Source of the DNA: Bacillus badius NBRC 15713
GTDB taxonomy: Bacteria; Bacillota; Bacilli; Bacillales; Domibacillaceae
Length of the DNA stretch: 56,526 nt
Direction: 5' to 3'
Assembly (NCBI RefSeq): GCF_001591605.1
Contig: NZ_BCVF01000027.1
Coordinates: forward strand, 1 to 56,526
Made by a program: the position numbers and the translations under genes. Each line of letters begins with the position of its first letter. Within the stretch, counting starts at the first letter, position 1. Below, in pieces: positions 9,424-19,085 of this stretch. The notes beneath the pieces were generated by a model. The model did no database searches. It was not told the DNA's origin and worked only from the letters and a program-made list of their open reading frames with translations.

Positions 9424-10419
9424 TTACTTTGTTGACCCTCTTTTTTCAATACGATGCGGCAGCACAACAATTGGGCTTTCTACTTCTTCTTTATTCATAT
9501 ATTTTGTTAACAGCCTCATAGCAACTGCCCCGATATCGTACAATGGCTGTACGACAGAGGTCAGCTGAGGGCGGACCATCAATGCAAGCTTGGTGCTTTC
9601 GAAGCTAATAACTTCCAGTTCTTCAGGAATTTTCAATCCGCTATCCTGTGCCCCGTGAATAATGCCGAGAGCCATCTCATCGCCATTGGCAAATACTGCC
9701 GTCGGCTTGACAGCAGCTGTTTCAAGCTTGTGCCACGCCTCGATCCCTGATTCGTATGTGTAATCTCCATCAATCACTAATTCATCGACAACAGGTAAGT
9801 TCGCAGCATCCATGCCTTCCTTATATCCGCGCAATACATACTGGCTGATTGTATCATCCAACGGTCCATCAACAAATGCAATATGTTCATGCCCTTTTTC
9901 AGCAAGCGCGCTGATAACATCAACCGCCGCTTCCTCATAATTAATATTGACAGACGGGATTTTTTCAGTAGGCTCCAATGAACCTGCCAAAACAACTGGA
10001 ACCGGAGAACGTTCAAACTCTTCCACATGCTCCTGTGTGATTCGGCCGCCCATAAATATAAGCCCGTCTACTTGCTTGCCGAGCATCGTATGGATTAAGT
10101 GAATTTCCTTTTCCTTATTTTGGTCGGAGTTGCTTAAGATAATATTGTATTTATACATGGTGGCAATGTCTTCAATCCCTCTTGCCAGTTCAGCGTAAAA
10201 TATATTCGAGATATCGGGGATAATTACGCCTACTGTTGTCGTTTTCTTGCTGGCCAATCCGCGAGCTACCGCATTTGGGCGATAGCCAAGGCGTTCAATG
10301 ACTTCCAATACTTTTTTTCTTGTAGCAGGCTTTACATTTGGATTTCCATTTACCACACGGGAAACCGTTGCCATAGAAACACTCGCTTCCCGGGCTACAT
10401 CATAGATCGTTACATTCAT
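9424..10419 (-). CDS. ccpA: Catabolite control protein CcpA
   Basis: This LacI-family regulator binds cre sites together with HPr-Ser46-P and controls carbon catabolite repression. It is 331 residues long. The N-terminal helix-turn-helix is [20 protein letters not shown], the hinge helix is [11 protein letters not shown] near residues 50-60, and the periplasmic-binding-protein-like core follows from [11 protein letters not shown]. The start follows AAGGAG. One likely target, a cre site, lies in this same window at 5189. Confidence 0.97.
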   Translation of the reverse strand: MNVTIYDVAREASVSMATVSRVVNGNPNVKPATRKKVLEVIERLGYRPNAVARGLASKKTTTVGVIIPDISNIFYAELARGIEDIATMYKYNIILSNSDQNKEKEIHLIHTMLGKQVDGLIFMGGRITQEHVEEFERSPVPVVLAGSLEPTEKIPSVNINYEEAAVDVISALAEKGHEHIAFVDGPLDDTISQYVLRGYKEGMDAANLPVVDELVIDGDYTYESGIEAWHKLETAAVKPTAVFANGDEMALGIIHGAQDSGLKIPEELEVISFESTKLALMVRPQLTSVVQPLYDIGAVAMRLLTKYMNKEEVESPIVVLPHRIEKRGSTK

Positions 10420-10462
10420 TTTTTTATCTTCTCCTTCGAATTAACTTTTTATCTCTATCTTA

Positions 10463-10496
10463 ACAAAAAAAACTCCTGTAAATACACAGGAGTTAC
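10463..10496 (-). terminator. aroA terminator
   Basis: AACTCCTGT and ACAGGAGTT flank a short loop and run into eight T on the reverse strand. The stem overlaps the aroA stop codon. Confidence 0.9.
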
Positions 10497-11569
10497 GCTT
10501 TTACAGGAATAGTTTGAAGAACTTCCTGATAAAATTCATCAAATTGTTGCAAATTCATTTGCTGTGCAGAGTCAGAAAGGGCTACAGCCGGATCAGGATG
10601 CACCTCCGCCATGACTCCATCTGCCCCAATAGCAAGCGCTGCTTTCGCTGTTGGAATTAACAGATCACGTCGTCCTGTGGAGTGAGTCACGTCTACAAAG
10701 ACAGGCAAATGTGTTTCCTGCTTCAAGATTGGCACAGCCGAGATATCTAATGTATTGCGTGTCGCACGCTCGTATGTGCGTATGCCGCGCTCACAAAGTA
10801 TAATTTGATCATTTCCGCGAGAGATAATGTACTCAGCTGCGTTAATGAATTCTTCAATTGTTGCTGCAAGACCGCGTTTTAAGAGTACGGGCTTCTTCAC
10901 GCTGCCGGCCGCTTTCAGCAATTCAAAGTTTTGCATGTTGCGGGCTCCAATTTGGATCACATCAATATAATCGCAAGCTACCTCAATATCAGCCGGATTC
11001 ACGATCTCACTGACAACCGCCAGATCATATTCATCGGCGACTCTCTTCAAGATTTTCAATCCTTCCAAACCAAGACCTTGGAAATCATAAGGAGAGGTAC
11101 GCGGCTTGAATGCTCCGCCTCGAATTAATTTAAGTCCTTTATTTTTAATGGCTTCTGCTACTGCTGCCACTTGTTCATACGATTCAACAGCGCAAGGTCC
11201 GAATACAAATGTCGGAGAACCGTTTCCTACTTTCTCTCCGCGAATATTTACAATCGTATCTTCCGGTTTCTTCTTACGGGAAACAAGAAGCGCCTTGCGA
11301 TGATCGTCTTGCTGCAGCTCAAGCCCCGCTTTAAAGATTTCTTTAAACAAGTGTTCAATCGTTGAATTTTCAAATGGCCCGCTGTTGCTTTCAACGATTT
11401 TATTCAACATCGCTCTTTCGCGGACAGGATCATAACGGTTGACGCCCTGCTTTTCTTTCACTCGCCCGATTTCCTGAACGAGTGTAGCGCGCTCGCTGAT
11501 AAGATTCAGGAGTTCTACGTTTATTTCGTCAACACGCTGTCTTAACTGATCTAGTTCCTGGTTACTCAC
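10493..11569 (-). CDS. aroA: DAHP synthase fused to chorismate mutase
   Basis: The enzyme catalyses the first step of aromatic amino acid synthesis (PEP + erythrose 4-phosphate to DAHP). Residues about 1-90 are an AroQ-type chorismate mutase domain that acts as the feedback sensor. The remainder is the DAHP synthase barrel ([41 protein letters not shown]). The start chosen is GTG at 11569, giving 358 residues like B. subtilis AroA. The ATG nine bases upstream directly abuts the GGAAGG ribosome binding site and cannot be used. The gene is monocistronic. Confidence 0.96.
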   Translation of the reverse strand: MSNQELDQLRQRVDEINVELLNLISERATLVQEIGRVKEKQGVNRYDPVRERAMLNKIVESNSGPFENSTIEHLFKEIFKAGLELQQDDHRKALLVSRKKKPEDTIVNIRGEKVGNGSPTFVFGPCAVESYEQVAAVAEAIKNKGLKLIRGGAFKPRTSPYDFQGLGLEGLKILKRVADEYDLAVVSEIVNPADIEVACDYIDVIQIGARNMQNFELLKAAGSVKKPVLLKRGLAATIEEFINAAEYIISRGNDQIILCERGIRTYERATRNTLDISAVPILKQETHLPVFVDVTHSTGRRDLLIPTAKAALAIGADGVMAEVHPDPAVALSDSAQQMNLQQFDEFYQEVLQTIPVKA

Positions 11570-11704
11570 AATTATCATCCTTCCGCTTTAATATATTTAT
11601 ATCGCTTTCTCCCCTGCTCAATTGCACGCCTCTCCGTCCGTCTTTCTTTTCCTGGCAGGAAAGAACCAAACGGGAGAGAAGCAAGGTTTCCAATGTTAGG
11701 GACT

Positions 11705-11733
11705 ATTATAAAACAAACATTCTGAAATGTCAC
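11705..11733 (-). promoter_or_regulatory. aroA promoter
   Basis: GTGACA (11728-11733) and TATAAT (11705-11710) are separated by 17 bases on the reverse strand. Confidence 0.7.
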
Positions 11734-11789
11734 GAACATTTTTCTTTAATTATTAGACGCTTTTAAGCGTTAAAGTAAAATAGCGAAAA

Positions 11790-11832
11790 TAAGGTTGAAA
11801 AAGGCGGATTTTCACCCTTTTCAACCTTGCTT
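11790..11832 (-). terminator. ytxJ terminator
   Basis: AAGGTTGAAAAGGG pairs with a matching CCTTTTTCAACCTT arm, followed by a T-rich stretch. It closes the ytxGHJ operon. Confidence 0.75.
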
Positions 11833-11833
11833 T

Positions 11834-12160
11834 TTATTTTTTCGAATCAGCGTTTTCCAATTGCTCGCGCGTAATTTTCCAATGAGATGCATGCCAGGAG
11901 GGACGCCCGTTTTCAAATAGAAATGCCTGCGGAGATTGATGGATGATATCGTATTCTCCTGCTATATAATTGGAAAGCTCCCTTGAATCCTGAACAGCTA
12001 AATAATACCCTTGTTCGTCCGGATGTTCATTTAAAAATGCTTGATATTCATCAAAGGCGCTGGCGCTCACTGGACATGTTGTACTATGCTTAAGGAAAAA
12101 GAAACGTTTATTTTCTTCCGCTAATTTTTCAAAATCGGCGATAATCTCTATTTTCTCCAC
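11834..12160 (-). CDS. ytxJ: YtxJ, thioredoxin-like bacillithiol-system protein
   Basis: YtxJ is a small cytosolic protein of the general stress response, assigned to the bacillithiol system by family. The start is GTG 12160 (MEKIEIIADFEK) after AAGGGAG, giving 108 residues as in B. subtilis; longer readings have no ribosome binding site. FFFLKHSTTCPVS carries a single Cys with the TCPxS pattern of monothiol bacilliredoxins. It is the last gene of ytxG-ytxH-ytxJ and is preceded by a hairpin that should reduce read-through from ytxH. Confidence 0.9.
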   Translation of the reverse strand: MEKIEIIADFEKLAEENKRFFFLKHSTTCPVSASAFDEYQAFLNEHPDEQGYYLAVQDSRELSNYIAGEYDIIHQSPQAFLFENGRPSWHASHWKITREQLENADSKK

Positions 12161-12210
12161 GTTGATCTCCCTTCTGTATTGTAAACTTCCCGCTTTTTTA
12201 GCGTGCAGTG

Positions 12211-12243
12211 GCAAAAAAACAGCGGACAAGCCGCTGCTTTTTT
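12211..12243 (-). terminator. Hairpin between ytxH and ytxJ
   Basis: AGCAGCGG and TCCGCTGT flank a CTTG loop and are followed by T7 on the reverse strand. It lies inside the operon and probably acts as a partial terminator. Confidence 0.65.
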
Positions 12244-12973
12244 ATTTATTATTTTTTTTGTTGTGGGGCTTGCTGCTGTTCGAATTATTTTTATTTGAAG
12301 CGTTCGAGCTGTTTTTGACAGGACTGTTAGCTACGTTCTGTCCGCCTTTCTTGGCTTTTTCATCTACACCGACATCTGCCGGGTTGGCATAAACAGACGG
12401 TGCTGGCTTTTCAGCTTCTGCTGAACTGCCGGCCGCAGCTTCTCGGCTTGATTGCGAGTCCGCAGATGATCCATTCGTATTGCCAAGGTTTTTCTCGGTT
12501 TGATCAAAGGCTTTTTTTGTTTCCTCCAGCTTTTGAGAGATAGAATCCTTGACAGAACCGGCTGTTTCTTTGGCCTGGTCCATCATTTCATTTGCCGCCT
12601 CATTAGTTGAATCTGATCCGCCTGTTGGCATCATCGTCTTCACTTTGCCCATTAAGGCACCGGATTGATCTTGGACAGATTGAGACAAAGTAGACGTTTT
12701 ATCTTTGGCGACAGCAGCAAGAGTGTTTCCTTTTTCTATTGCCATTTCCGTCCAGCCGCTAGCCCGTTCCTTCAATGTGCCCGCCTGTGAATTAAAGTCT
12801 TCACGCAGCTCTTTTCCAGATTTCGGAGCCATAAATAAAGCAGTGGCAGCGCCGACTAACCCGCCGACTAATGCACCGATTAAAAAATCTTTCGTGTTCA
12901 TTGTACCGTCATCGTAGCTGTTTCCTGCCTCATAATTATCGTACTTTACATTCGGCTTTTTCATTTGTCCCAT
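12242..12973 (-). CDS. ytxH: General stress protein YtxH, extended form
   Basis: This YtxH-domain protein belongs to the sigma-B general stress operon. A glycine-rich membrane helix lies at about 29-48 (LIGALVGGLVGAATALFMAP), followed by the conserved PKSGKELRED. The ribosome binding site is AAAGGAGAG. At 243 residues it is much longer than B. subtilis YtxH (about 150). The extra C-terminal part has a coiled/amphipathic stretch (MMDQAKETAGSVKDSISQ) and then a low-complexity Ser/Asn/Lys tail. Residues after the helix recall LEA-type stress proteins in composition. Confidence 0.9.
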   Translation of the reverse strand: MGQMKKPNVKYDNYEAGNSYDDGTMNTKDFLIGALVGGLVGAATALFMAPKSGKELREDFNSQAGTLKERASGWTEMAIEKGNTLAAVAKDKTSTLSQSVQDQSGALMGKVKTMMPTGGSDSTNEAANEMMDQAKETAGSVKDSISQKLEETKKAFDQTEKNLGNTNGSSADSQSSREAAAGSSAEAEKPAPSVYANPADVGVDEKAKKGGQNVANSPVKNSSNASNKNNSNSSKPHNKKNNK

Positions 12974-12991
12974 ATCAATCTCTCCTTTTCG

Positions 12992-13483
12992 TTAATAATT
13001 TGGCTGGCGAGTTACAGACGAAGCTGATTCCGGAGCAGACAGCTCTCCGGCATTCGCCTGGCGCGGCCGCTCTTCTTTTCCTTCTTTAAACTTTTCAACA
13101 AGCTGTTTGACAATGTTTCCCCACTGCACTGCCTGGGAAATTTTATACTGATTTTTTTCCATTTGTGAGGCAACAGTTGTCGTTACTTTATTGATAGACT
13201 GGTTCAAGTTTTGAACAGTTAAACCAACATCTTTAACAGCGTATACCACTGTATTCAGTTGTTCAGTTTTATGCTGGACATCCTCGGCAAGGGCATTTGT
13301 TTTATGTAATAACTCTGTTGTTTCCGCTGTAATGCCTTGCATTTGTCCTTCTAATCTGTCTACTGTCCGGGAAAGGCTGTCCAGTGTTTTGTCAACTGAT
13401 TTTAAAGTTTTTGACAAACTCAGGACAAGAATTAAAAAAGCGATCGCCGCTAACGCAGCACTTAAATACAAAATGATTTCCAC
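12992..13483 (-). CDS. ytxG: General stress protein YtxG (DUF948)
   Basis: The first gene of the stress operon encodes a 163-residue membrane-anchored protein. One N-terminal membrane helix (residues 1-24, IILYLSAALAAIAFLILV) precedes a long heptad-type coiled coil (about 25-130, with VDKTLDSLSRTVDRLEGQ). The end is polar. The start is GTG 13483, eight bases after GGAGG. Molecular function is unknown; chemotaxis-receptor-like coiled coils of this family have no proven partner. Confidence 0.9.
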   Translation of the reverse strand: MEIILYLSAALAAIAFLILVLSLSKTLKSVDKTLDSLSRTVDRLEGQMQGITAETTELLHKTNALAEDVQHKTEQLNTVVYAVKDVGLTVQNLNQSINKVTTTVASQMEKNQYKISQAVQWGNIVKQLVEKFKEGKEERPRQANAGELSAPESASSVTRQPNY

Positions 13484-13523
13484 TGTATGACACCTCCTGC
13501 AGTTCTTTTACTATACACTAAAG

Positions 13524-13548
13524 TTACCCCACAAATAAAAGGTTAAAC
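13524..13548 (-). promoter_or_regulatory. Sigma-B promoter of ytxGHJ
   Basis: GTTTAA (13543-13548) and GGGTAA (13524-13529) with a 13-base spacer fit the sigma-B consensus GTTTAA-N12-14-GGGWAW. The promoter lies about 40 bases before ytxG, consistent with the known stress control of this operon in B. subtilis. Confidence 0.85.
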
Positions 13549-13634
13549 ACTCATAAATTCTCTTAAATGCCTAATTTTCCTGCTTATTTACCAAAAAAGT
13601 ATAAAATGTTCACCGTTTAGCCACAGCTGCCGCT

Positions 13635-13666
13635 GAAAAAGAAAACTGCCGGAGAATCTCCGGCAG
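13635..13666 (-). terminator. murC terminator
   Basis: CTGCCGGAGA and TCTCCGGCAG form a perfect stem at 13646-13666, followed on the reverse strand by TTTTCTTTTTC. Confidence 0.85.
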
Positions 13667-13698
13667 CCGGCGAGAAAGTGACAGCTGCCACCTTCTCA

Positions 13699-15003
13699 TT
13701 ATTGTTCATTCAGGTAGTTTTCATACGCAGACTGAAACTTTTGAATATCTCCGGCTCCCATAAAAACCAGCACGCTATCTTTGTGTTTGGCTAGGGAAGA
13801 AGTTTCTTCTTCCTTCAGTAAAACAGAGCCGGGAATCCTTTTTTGTAGATCTTCGATCGTCAGCTGGCCATGATGTTCACGGGCAGATCCGAAAATATCA
13901 CATAAATATACACGATCGGCTCCGTTGAGACTTTCAGCAAAATCGTCTAAGAAAGTCTGTGTTCTAGAGAAGGTATGCGGTTGAAAGATAATAACGATTT
14001 CTCTGTCATGATACTTCTGCCGTGCAGAGTTAATCGTTGCTTTGATTTCAGTAGGATGATGCGCATAGTCGTCAATCAGCACCTGGGTTCCGATCACCTT
14101 CTCAGAAAAGCGCCGTTTCACGCCTTCAAACGTCAACAATCTTTCTTTGACGATTTCCGTGTCAATTTCCTCGTAATGACAAAGCGCAATGACAGCAAGC
14201 GCATTTAAAATATTATGATCTCCGAATGTCGGAATTTTAAATGATGCATAGAATGTATGGCGCACAAAAACATCAAAAGTTGTACCTGTTGCATCATGCT
14301 GCACGTTACGGGCCTGAAAATCATTTTCTTCTGCAAATCCATAAAACACGACAGGCACTTTAGCATGAATTCCTTGCAGGTACTCATCATCCCCGCAAGC
14401 AAAAATTCCCTTTTTCACCTTGAGAGCCATTTCCTGGAACGCAGAAAAAACGTCTTCTACATCGGCAAAATAATCCGGATGGTCAAAATCAATGTTCGTC
14501 ATAATCGCATAGTCAGGGTCGTAAGATAAGAAGTGCCGGCGATATTCACATGCTTCAAAAGGAAAATAGATCGCCTCTTTCTCCCCTTTACCTGTGCCAT
14601 CCCCGATCAGGAAAGAAGTTGGCTTTGCCCCGCTAATCACATGGGCCAGCAAACCTGTTGTTGATGTCTTTCCATGAGCGCCGGTAACAGCAATACTCGT
14701 AAAGTTTTGCATAAATTCTCCAAGAAAGCGGTGGTAGCGAATAACAGGAATCTGCAATTCATTTGCCCGCTGAATTTCCTCGTGATCATCGGGAAACGCA
14801 TTGCCGGCAATTACAGTCATGCCCGGCTGAATATTATCAGCCCGAAACGGCAAGATAGGAATACCTGCCTCCTCCAGTGCTTTTTGAGTAAAAAAAGATT
14901 TATCCACATCAGAACCTTGCACGGTTTCACCTTGATCGTGAAGAACTTGTGCAAGGGCGCTCATTCCCGAGCCTTTAATTCCAACAAAGTGGTATGTTGT
15001 CAT
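13699..15003 (-). CDS. murC: UDP-N-acetylmuramate-L-alanine ligase
   Basis: MurC adds L-alanine to UDP-MurNAc in cytosolic peptidoglycan precursor synthesis. The 434-residue protein has the N-terminal UDP-binding motif [14 protein letters not shown] (7-20), the ATP-binding GAHGKTST (108-115), and the central and C-terminal Mur ligase domains (DYAHHPTEI). It has a strong GGAGG ribosome binding site. It sits between sftA upstream and ytxGHJ downstream as in B. subtilis, each with its own terminator. Confidence 0.97.
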   Translation of the reverse strand: MTTYHFVGIKGSGMSALAQVLHDQGETVQGSDVDKSFFTQKALEEAGIPILPFRADNIQPGMTVIAGNAFPDDHEEIQRANELQIPVIRYHRFLGEFMQNFTSIAVTGAHGKTSTTGLLAHVISGAKPTSFLIGDGTGKGEKEAIYFPFEACEYRRHFLSYDPDYAIMTNIDFDHPDYFADVEDVFSAFQEMALKVKKGIFACGDDEYLQGIHAKVPVVFYGFAEENDFQARNVQHDATGTTFDVFVRHTFYASFKIPTFGDHNILNALAVIALCHYEEIDTEIVKERLLTFEGVKRRFSEKVIGTQVLIDDYAHHPTEIKATINSARQKYHDREIVIIFQPHTFSRTQTFLDDFAESLNGADRVYLCDIFGSAREHHGQLTIEDLQKRIPGSVLLKEEETSSLAKHKDSVLVFMGAGDIQKFQSAYENYLNEQ

Positions 15004-15153
15004 AATAGAACCTCCAGCATTCGTCTATCCGTAAGCATTATATGTATTTTAAGCCATTTTGCCCTTTTATAGACGACGGACAGTTAGCATTTTACATTGA
15101 AACATTATAACACTTTTTTTCGCGGCTGACTATGCAGCGTTTTTTTTCTGCCT

Positions 15154-15186
15154 AAAAAAGGAGGCCGCGTTTGATTGCGGACCTCC
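15154..15186 (-). terminator. sftA terminator
   Basis: GGAGGTCCGC and GCGGCCTCC flank a short loop, followed by T6 on the reverse strand. Confidence 0.88.
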
Positions 15187-15208
15187 GAATCGCATCTTTG
15201 CAAAACAA

Positions 15209-17728
15209 TTAATTTCCATGGGAATCATGGAGCGCTTGCAGCTCTTCTTCTGTCAAAAGCACCTCCCGCGGCCTTCCGGCTCGCTGCCCAGATACAAATC
15301 CTTGGGTTTCCATCATTTCGATTAAGCGCGCAGCCCGATTATAGCCGATTTTGAAATGCCGCTGCAATAACGAAGTAGAGGCCCCGCCCTGCTGGACCAC
15401 AAACTCACATGCTTCCGGGAAGAGTTCATCTTCTGTTTCTGAAATAGCTGCTCTTTGAAGAAGCTCCTCCTGCTCAAACAAGTAATTGGGCTCCTGTTCT
15501 CTCCGTACGTGCGCCACGATTGTATCAATTTCATCGTCAGAAACAAATGTACCTTGCAGACGTACTGTTTCTGATGCCCCATTATTCAAAAAGAGCATAT
15601 CACCGCGGCCGAGCAGCTTCTCCGCTCCACCTGTATCAATAATTGTGCGCGAATCTACTTGAGAAGACACAGAAAAAGCGATTCTCGTTGGAATGTTTGC
15701 TTTAATTAACCCAGTAATAACATCAACTGAAGGACGCTGTGTCGCTACAATTAAATGAATGCCGCACGCCCGCGCCTTTTGAGCGATCCGGCAAATCGCT
15801 TCTTCGACATCCGCAGGTGACATCATCATTAAATCAGCAAGCTCGTCAATGATAATGACGATATACGGCAAATGTTCACTTTTTCTTCCATGCGCCTCCG
15901 CTTTCTCATTGTACTTGGTAATGTCCCGAACGCCGGAATGGACAAAGAGCTCATAACGTCTCTCCATCTCTTCTACTGCCCATTTCAAAGCGGCTGTTGC
16001 TGCTTTGACATCTGTTATAACCGGACTTACCAGATGAGGAATACCGTTATAAGGCGCTAATTCAACCATTTTCGGATCAATGAGCATCAGCTTTAATTCA
16101 TGAGGCGCGGCTTTATACAGAAGGCTGACGAGAATTGAGTTAATACAGACGCTCTTTCCTGATCCTGTTGCCCCGGCAATTAAGCCGTGGGGCATTTTCT
16201 TTAAATCCAGCACAACCGGCTCGCCGGAAATATCGAGACCGAGTGCTGAAGTGAGCGGAGAGGAATTTTCCGCAAAGGCGGGACTGGAAATAATTTCACT
16301 GATCTGCACCGGGCGGCTTTCTTTGTTCGGCACTTCAATCCCGATGACCTGAGTGCCGGGAATTGGCGCCTCAATCCGAATATTCCGTGCAGCCAGGCTC
16401 CGTTTAATATCATCCGTTAAATTTGTGATTTTGCTTACTTTTACGCCCCGTTCCGGCTCCACTTCAAACCGGGTAACAGAAGGGCCGACGGTAACGTTAA
16501 CTACTGACGCCTTCACATTAAAATTCTTGAACGTTTCATTCAACACTTCACTTTGTGCATCGACCAATTCCCGGCTGGCTTCTTTCACAACAGGCGGGGA
16601 TAAATAGGTTTCATACGGAAAGACATAGTACTCCGGCTCGCTATCGCTGGCGGCCTCCCCCTGCTTTTCCTCAGCAGCTGCAGGCGGCGTCAGACCTTCC
16701 TGTTCTTCCTCCTGCGGAAGAGCAAGATCATCTTCTTGGACAGAAAGCGACTCTTCAAGCAGAACAGGCGGCTGTTCGTGCCGTTTCTTCAGCAATTCGC
16801 GATCCTGTTTGGACATGATCACATTAAAGGGAGTTTGCCTTCTTTTGTGGCTTCTCTTTTCAGCTCGGGAAACTTTTTTTTCCTCCGGCAGCTTTCCTGT
16901 AGGATTTTCAGGCAGCGCCAGCTTTTCCTCAGCCTTTTCTTCAATCTGTTCCTCTGTTTTCTCCTCTGGCACGAACACCGCAGGCTCCTCTTTTTGTGCC
17001 GGTTCAGCTACAGTAGCAGCGGCTTCTTCGACTGCGAACAATGGTACAGCTTCTACATCAAATACTTTTTTCTTGTCCTCCGGCTTGAATAAAAGCAGAG
17101 GTTCTTCCTTTGGCAGTTTAGGAGCCGGCGCTTCTGTTTCAACCGGGTCAGCCGGAGTAAATAACACCTTTTCCTCTTCTTCAATATTCACTGTTTGCAG
17201 CTCCGGCGCCTCTTCGTGAACTATCGGACTACTCTCTTCCTGATGATTCAGCTCTGTCTCAGCTTTTTTATCCTCTGCAGGCATAGGCCGTTTTTGAAAT
17301 CCGTAGATAGGAGAAGGAACCTCTGTCGGCTTAAAAGGGCCGGAAGGTGGCTTATAAGCCTCTGATGCCTGAACTGGCTGTGCAGAGTACACTTTTTCTT
17401 CCGGCTCATAAGTATATCCCTGCTCTGCCTCAAGTGTATTGCCAGGGAAATCTTCCCTTTCTAAACGAATTCTTCTTTTCCGGCGCGGCTGCAGTTGAGC
17501 TCTCTCTGGTTGAGAAAGGCCTAATTCCCGAGAAGGGTAGCGATAAGTGACTTTCGCTTTCATTTCCGGCGTTTCTGGAGGCCGCTCATGAAATACATAA
17601 GGAGCTGGCTGCTCCTCTGGCTTTTGTGAAACTGGTTTTTCATCTACAGTCGGCTCAGCCGGTTGTTCAAACTCTTCATCATCTATTTCTTCACGAAACA
17701 ATCCCATTATTTTTTTAAAGAAGCTCAT
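15209..17728 (-). CDS. sftA: DNA translocase SftA (FtsK/SpoIIIE family)
   Basis: SftA is a septum-associated soluble FtsK-type motor that moves chromosome DNA away from the closing septum. Its 839 residues start at ATG 17728 (MSFFKKIMGLF) after AAAGGTGA. The N-terminal half is a long Glu/Pro-rich, low-complexity linker and has no FtsK-type membrane segments. The motor follows with Walker A GATGSGKSVCIN near residue 500, Walker B IVIIIDELADLM, and a C-terminal winged-helix gamma domain (QRHFKIGYNRAARLIEMME) that reads polar DNA motifs. The linker is shorter than in B. subtilis SftA (about 950 residues in total). Confidence 0.95.
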   Translation of the reverse strand: MSFFKKIMGLFREEIDDEEFEQPAEPTVDEKPVSQKPEEQPAPYVFHERPPETPEMKAKVTYRYPSRELGLSQPERAQLQPRRKRRIRLEREDFPGNTLEAEQGYTYEPEEKVYSAQPVQASEAYKPPSGPFKPTEVPSPIYGFQKRPMPAEDKKAETELNHQEESSPIVHEEAPELQTVNIEEEEKVLFTPADPVETEAPAPKLPKEEPLLLFKPEDKKKVFDVEAVPLFAVEEAAATVAEPAQKEEPAVFVPEEKTEEQIEEKAEEKLALPENPTGKLPEEKKVSRAEKRSHKRRQTPFNVIMSKQDRELLKKRHEQPPVLLEESLSVQEDDLALPQEEEQEGLTPPAAAEEKQGEAASDSEPEYYVFPYETYLSPPVVKEASRELVDAQSEVLNETFKNFNVKASVVNVTVGPSVTRFEVEPERGVKVSKITNLTDDIKRSLAARNIRIEAPIPGTQVIGIEVPNKESRPVQISEIISSPAFAENSSPLTSALGLDISGEPVVLDLKKMPHGLIAGATGSGKSVCINSILVSLLYKAAPHELKLMLIDPKMVELAPYNGIPHLVSPVITDVKAATAALKWAVEEMERRYELFVHSGVRDITKYNEKAEAHGRKSEHLPYIVIIIDELADLMMMSPADVEEAICRIAQKARACGIHLIVATQRPSVDVITGLIKANIPTRIAFSVSSQVDSRTIIDTGGAEKLLGRGDMLFLNNGASETVRLQGTFVSDDEIDTIVAHVRREQEPNYLFEQEELLQRAAISETEDELFPEACEFVVQQGGASTSLLQRHFKIGYNRAARLIEMMETQGFVSGQRAGRPREVLLTEEELQALHDSHGN

Positions 17729-17825
17729 TACAATCACCTTTTCTTTTTAGAAAATCATTTCTTATTTTAACAGCTTTTGCCGCTGTGGCTATAGTAAATC
17801 GCAACAATTGAGACTTTTGCACCGA

Positions 17826-17877
17826 AAGACTGAAAAACCTTGAAAGCGCCGGTCTGCCTTCAAGGTTTTTCAGTCTA
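17826..17877 (-). terminator. ytpQ terminator
   Basis: Arms GACTGAAAAACCTTGAA and TTCAAGGTTTTTCAGTC enclose an 11-16 base loop. The T-run is inside the stem, so it could work in both directions. Confidence 0.75.
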
Positions 17878-17878
17878 T

Positions 17879-18688
17879 TTATTCATCTTCTCTTCCAACA
17901 GTCCGGTTTTTAGCCATGATAAAGATAGGTTCCAGCTTTCCTTCTTCATATAAAAATGAGAGAGCAGTAATCGGCACATGTCCGCTCGTAAAAAAGCTCA
18001 TTGTCATTTGAGCCAGTACGTCATAGCCCGTTTCATTGCGGATATCACCGACAATAAGCACATCGCCATGCGGAACGGATACGGTCATTTCCCCCTCGGC
18101 TCTTTCAAACATTTCTTTTAAAAACTTATCATTTAAAATCCGGCTGGCATCATAGCCATCATTCGTATTGAGGAAATAAAATTTGTTGCCGGCCACTTCA
18201 TCTGTTTTTACATCTGTTTTTAAAGAACGAAGGTTAAATTGAGCGATTTCACGAATATGTTCTTTCGTCCATCCTTCTTTTCTCATCAGCTGTTCATCAA
18301 TAAGACGATACGTTTTTCCCAGATCCAGTGCATAGTAGATATTGGTCTCCGCTGTATGTTTGTCAATAAAAAATGGCACTTCTTCCGCCGCCTCTTTCGG
18401 AAAAGAAGTGGAACGGATTACAGGAAAAACATTTTTTTCTTGCGCCGCCAGCGAATGGTCGGCTCCCATGACAGACAGTGCCTCTTCTGCATAGTAAATG
18501 ACCTCGTCAATTGCTTTTTCCTTTTTTTCATGCCACTTCGCGACGATCCCCGGGAGTGAGACAGTAATGCCTTTTCCTGACTGTTCATTTTCAATCCGCA
18601 GCTCGTCTCTTTCACGATCAAATTTAAACGAGCGATGGCTCTGTTTCAAACGCTCTTCAAGAATGCGTCTTAATTTTTTTGAATCCAC
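17879..18688 (-). CDS. ytpQ: YtpQ, DUF1444 family protein
   Basis: This 269-residue cytosolic protein of unknown function matches the Bacillus DUF1444 family in length and in features such as [37 protein letters not shown] and [11 protein letters not shown]. It has no membrane or signal segment. It follows ytpP by 83 bases and likely shares its transcript. In B. subtilis ytpR (a tRNA-binding-domain protein) separates ytpQ from sftA; here that gene is absent and sftA follows after only a terminator. Confidence 0.9.
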   Translation of the reverse strand: MDSKKLRRILEERLKQSHRSFKFDRERDELRIENEQSGKGITVSLPGIVAKWHEKKEKAIDEVIYYAEEALSVMGADHSLAAQEKNVFPVIRSTSFPKEAAEEVPFFIDKHTAETNIYYALDLGKTYRLIDEQLMRKEGWTKEHIREIAQFNLRSLKTDVKTDEVAGNKFYFLNTNDGYDASRILNDKFLKEMFERAEGEMTVSVPHGDVLIVGDIRNETGYDVLAQMTMSFFTSGHVPITALSFLYEEGKLEPIFIMAKNRTVGREDE

Positions 18689-18771
18689 ACTCTCTCTCCT
18701 TTCTCAACAAAGACGCCTGGCCAGCCGACTGCCAAAACAAATCTGCAACCGGCGAGCCAGACGCTCGAATG

Positions 18772-19083
18772 TTATAAACTTTCAACAAATTGCTCGATTT
18801 CTTCCTTTGTCTTCCGGTCCTTGCTGACAAACCGGCCCAGCTCTTTGCCGCTGTCAAAAGCTACAAAGCTCGGAATGCCGAAGATATCCATACTGATACA
18901 CAAATCGAGGAAGTCGTCACGATCAACATAGACAAAATTGTATTCATTATATTTCTCCTCAATTTCAGGCAGCACAGGTTCAATCACCCGGCAATCCGGA
19001 CACCAGTCGGCAGAAAACAAAAAGATCTGTTTCCCTGATTCTTTCAGCTGCTGAAATTCCTCGATTGATGCTAGCTTCTTCAC
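18772..19083 (-). CDS. ytpP: Thioredoxin-like protein YtpP
   Basis: A 103-residue single-domain thioredoxin fold with active site W27-C28-P29-D30-C31, where CPDC replaces the usual CGPC. The cis-Pro is in GIPSFVAF (about residue 76). It probably reduces cytosolic disulfides or bacillithiol adducts. The start is GTG 19083 after GGAGGA, which overlaps the end of the upstream membrane gene, so the two are translationally linked. Confidence 0.92.
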   Translation of the reverse strand: MKKLASIEEFQQLKESGKQIFLFSADWCPDCRVIEPVLPEIEEKYNEYNFVYVDRDDFLDLCISMDIFGIPSFVAFDSGKELGRFVSKDRKTKEEIEQFVESL

Positions 19084-19085
19084 TC

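Noticed and set aside
16809-17219. Long forward ORF opposite sftA
   Set aside because: Ser/Phe-rich shadow of the Glu/Pro-rich sftA linker on the opposite strand.
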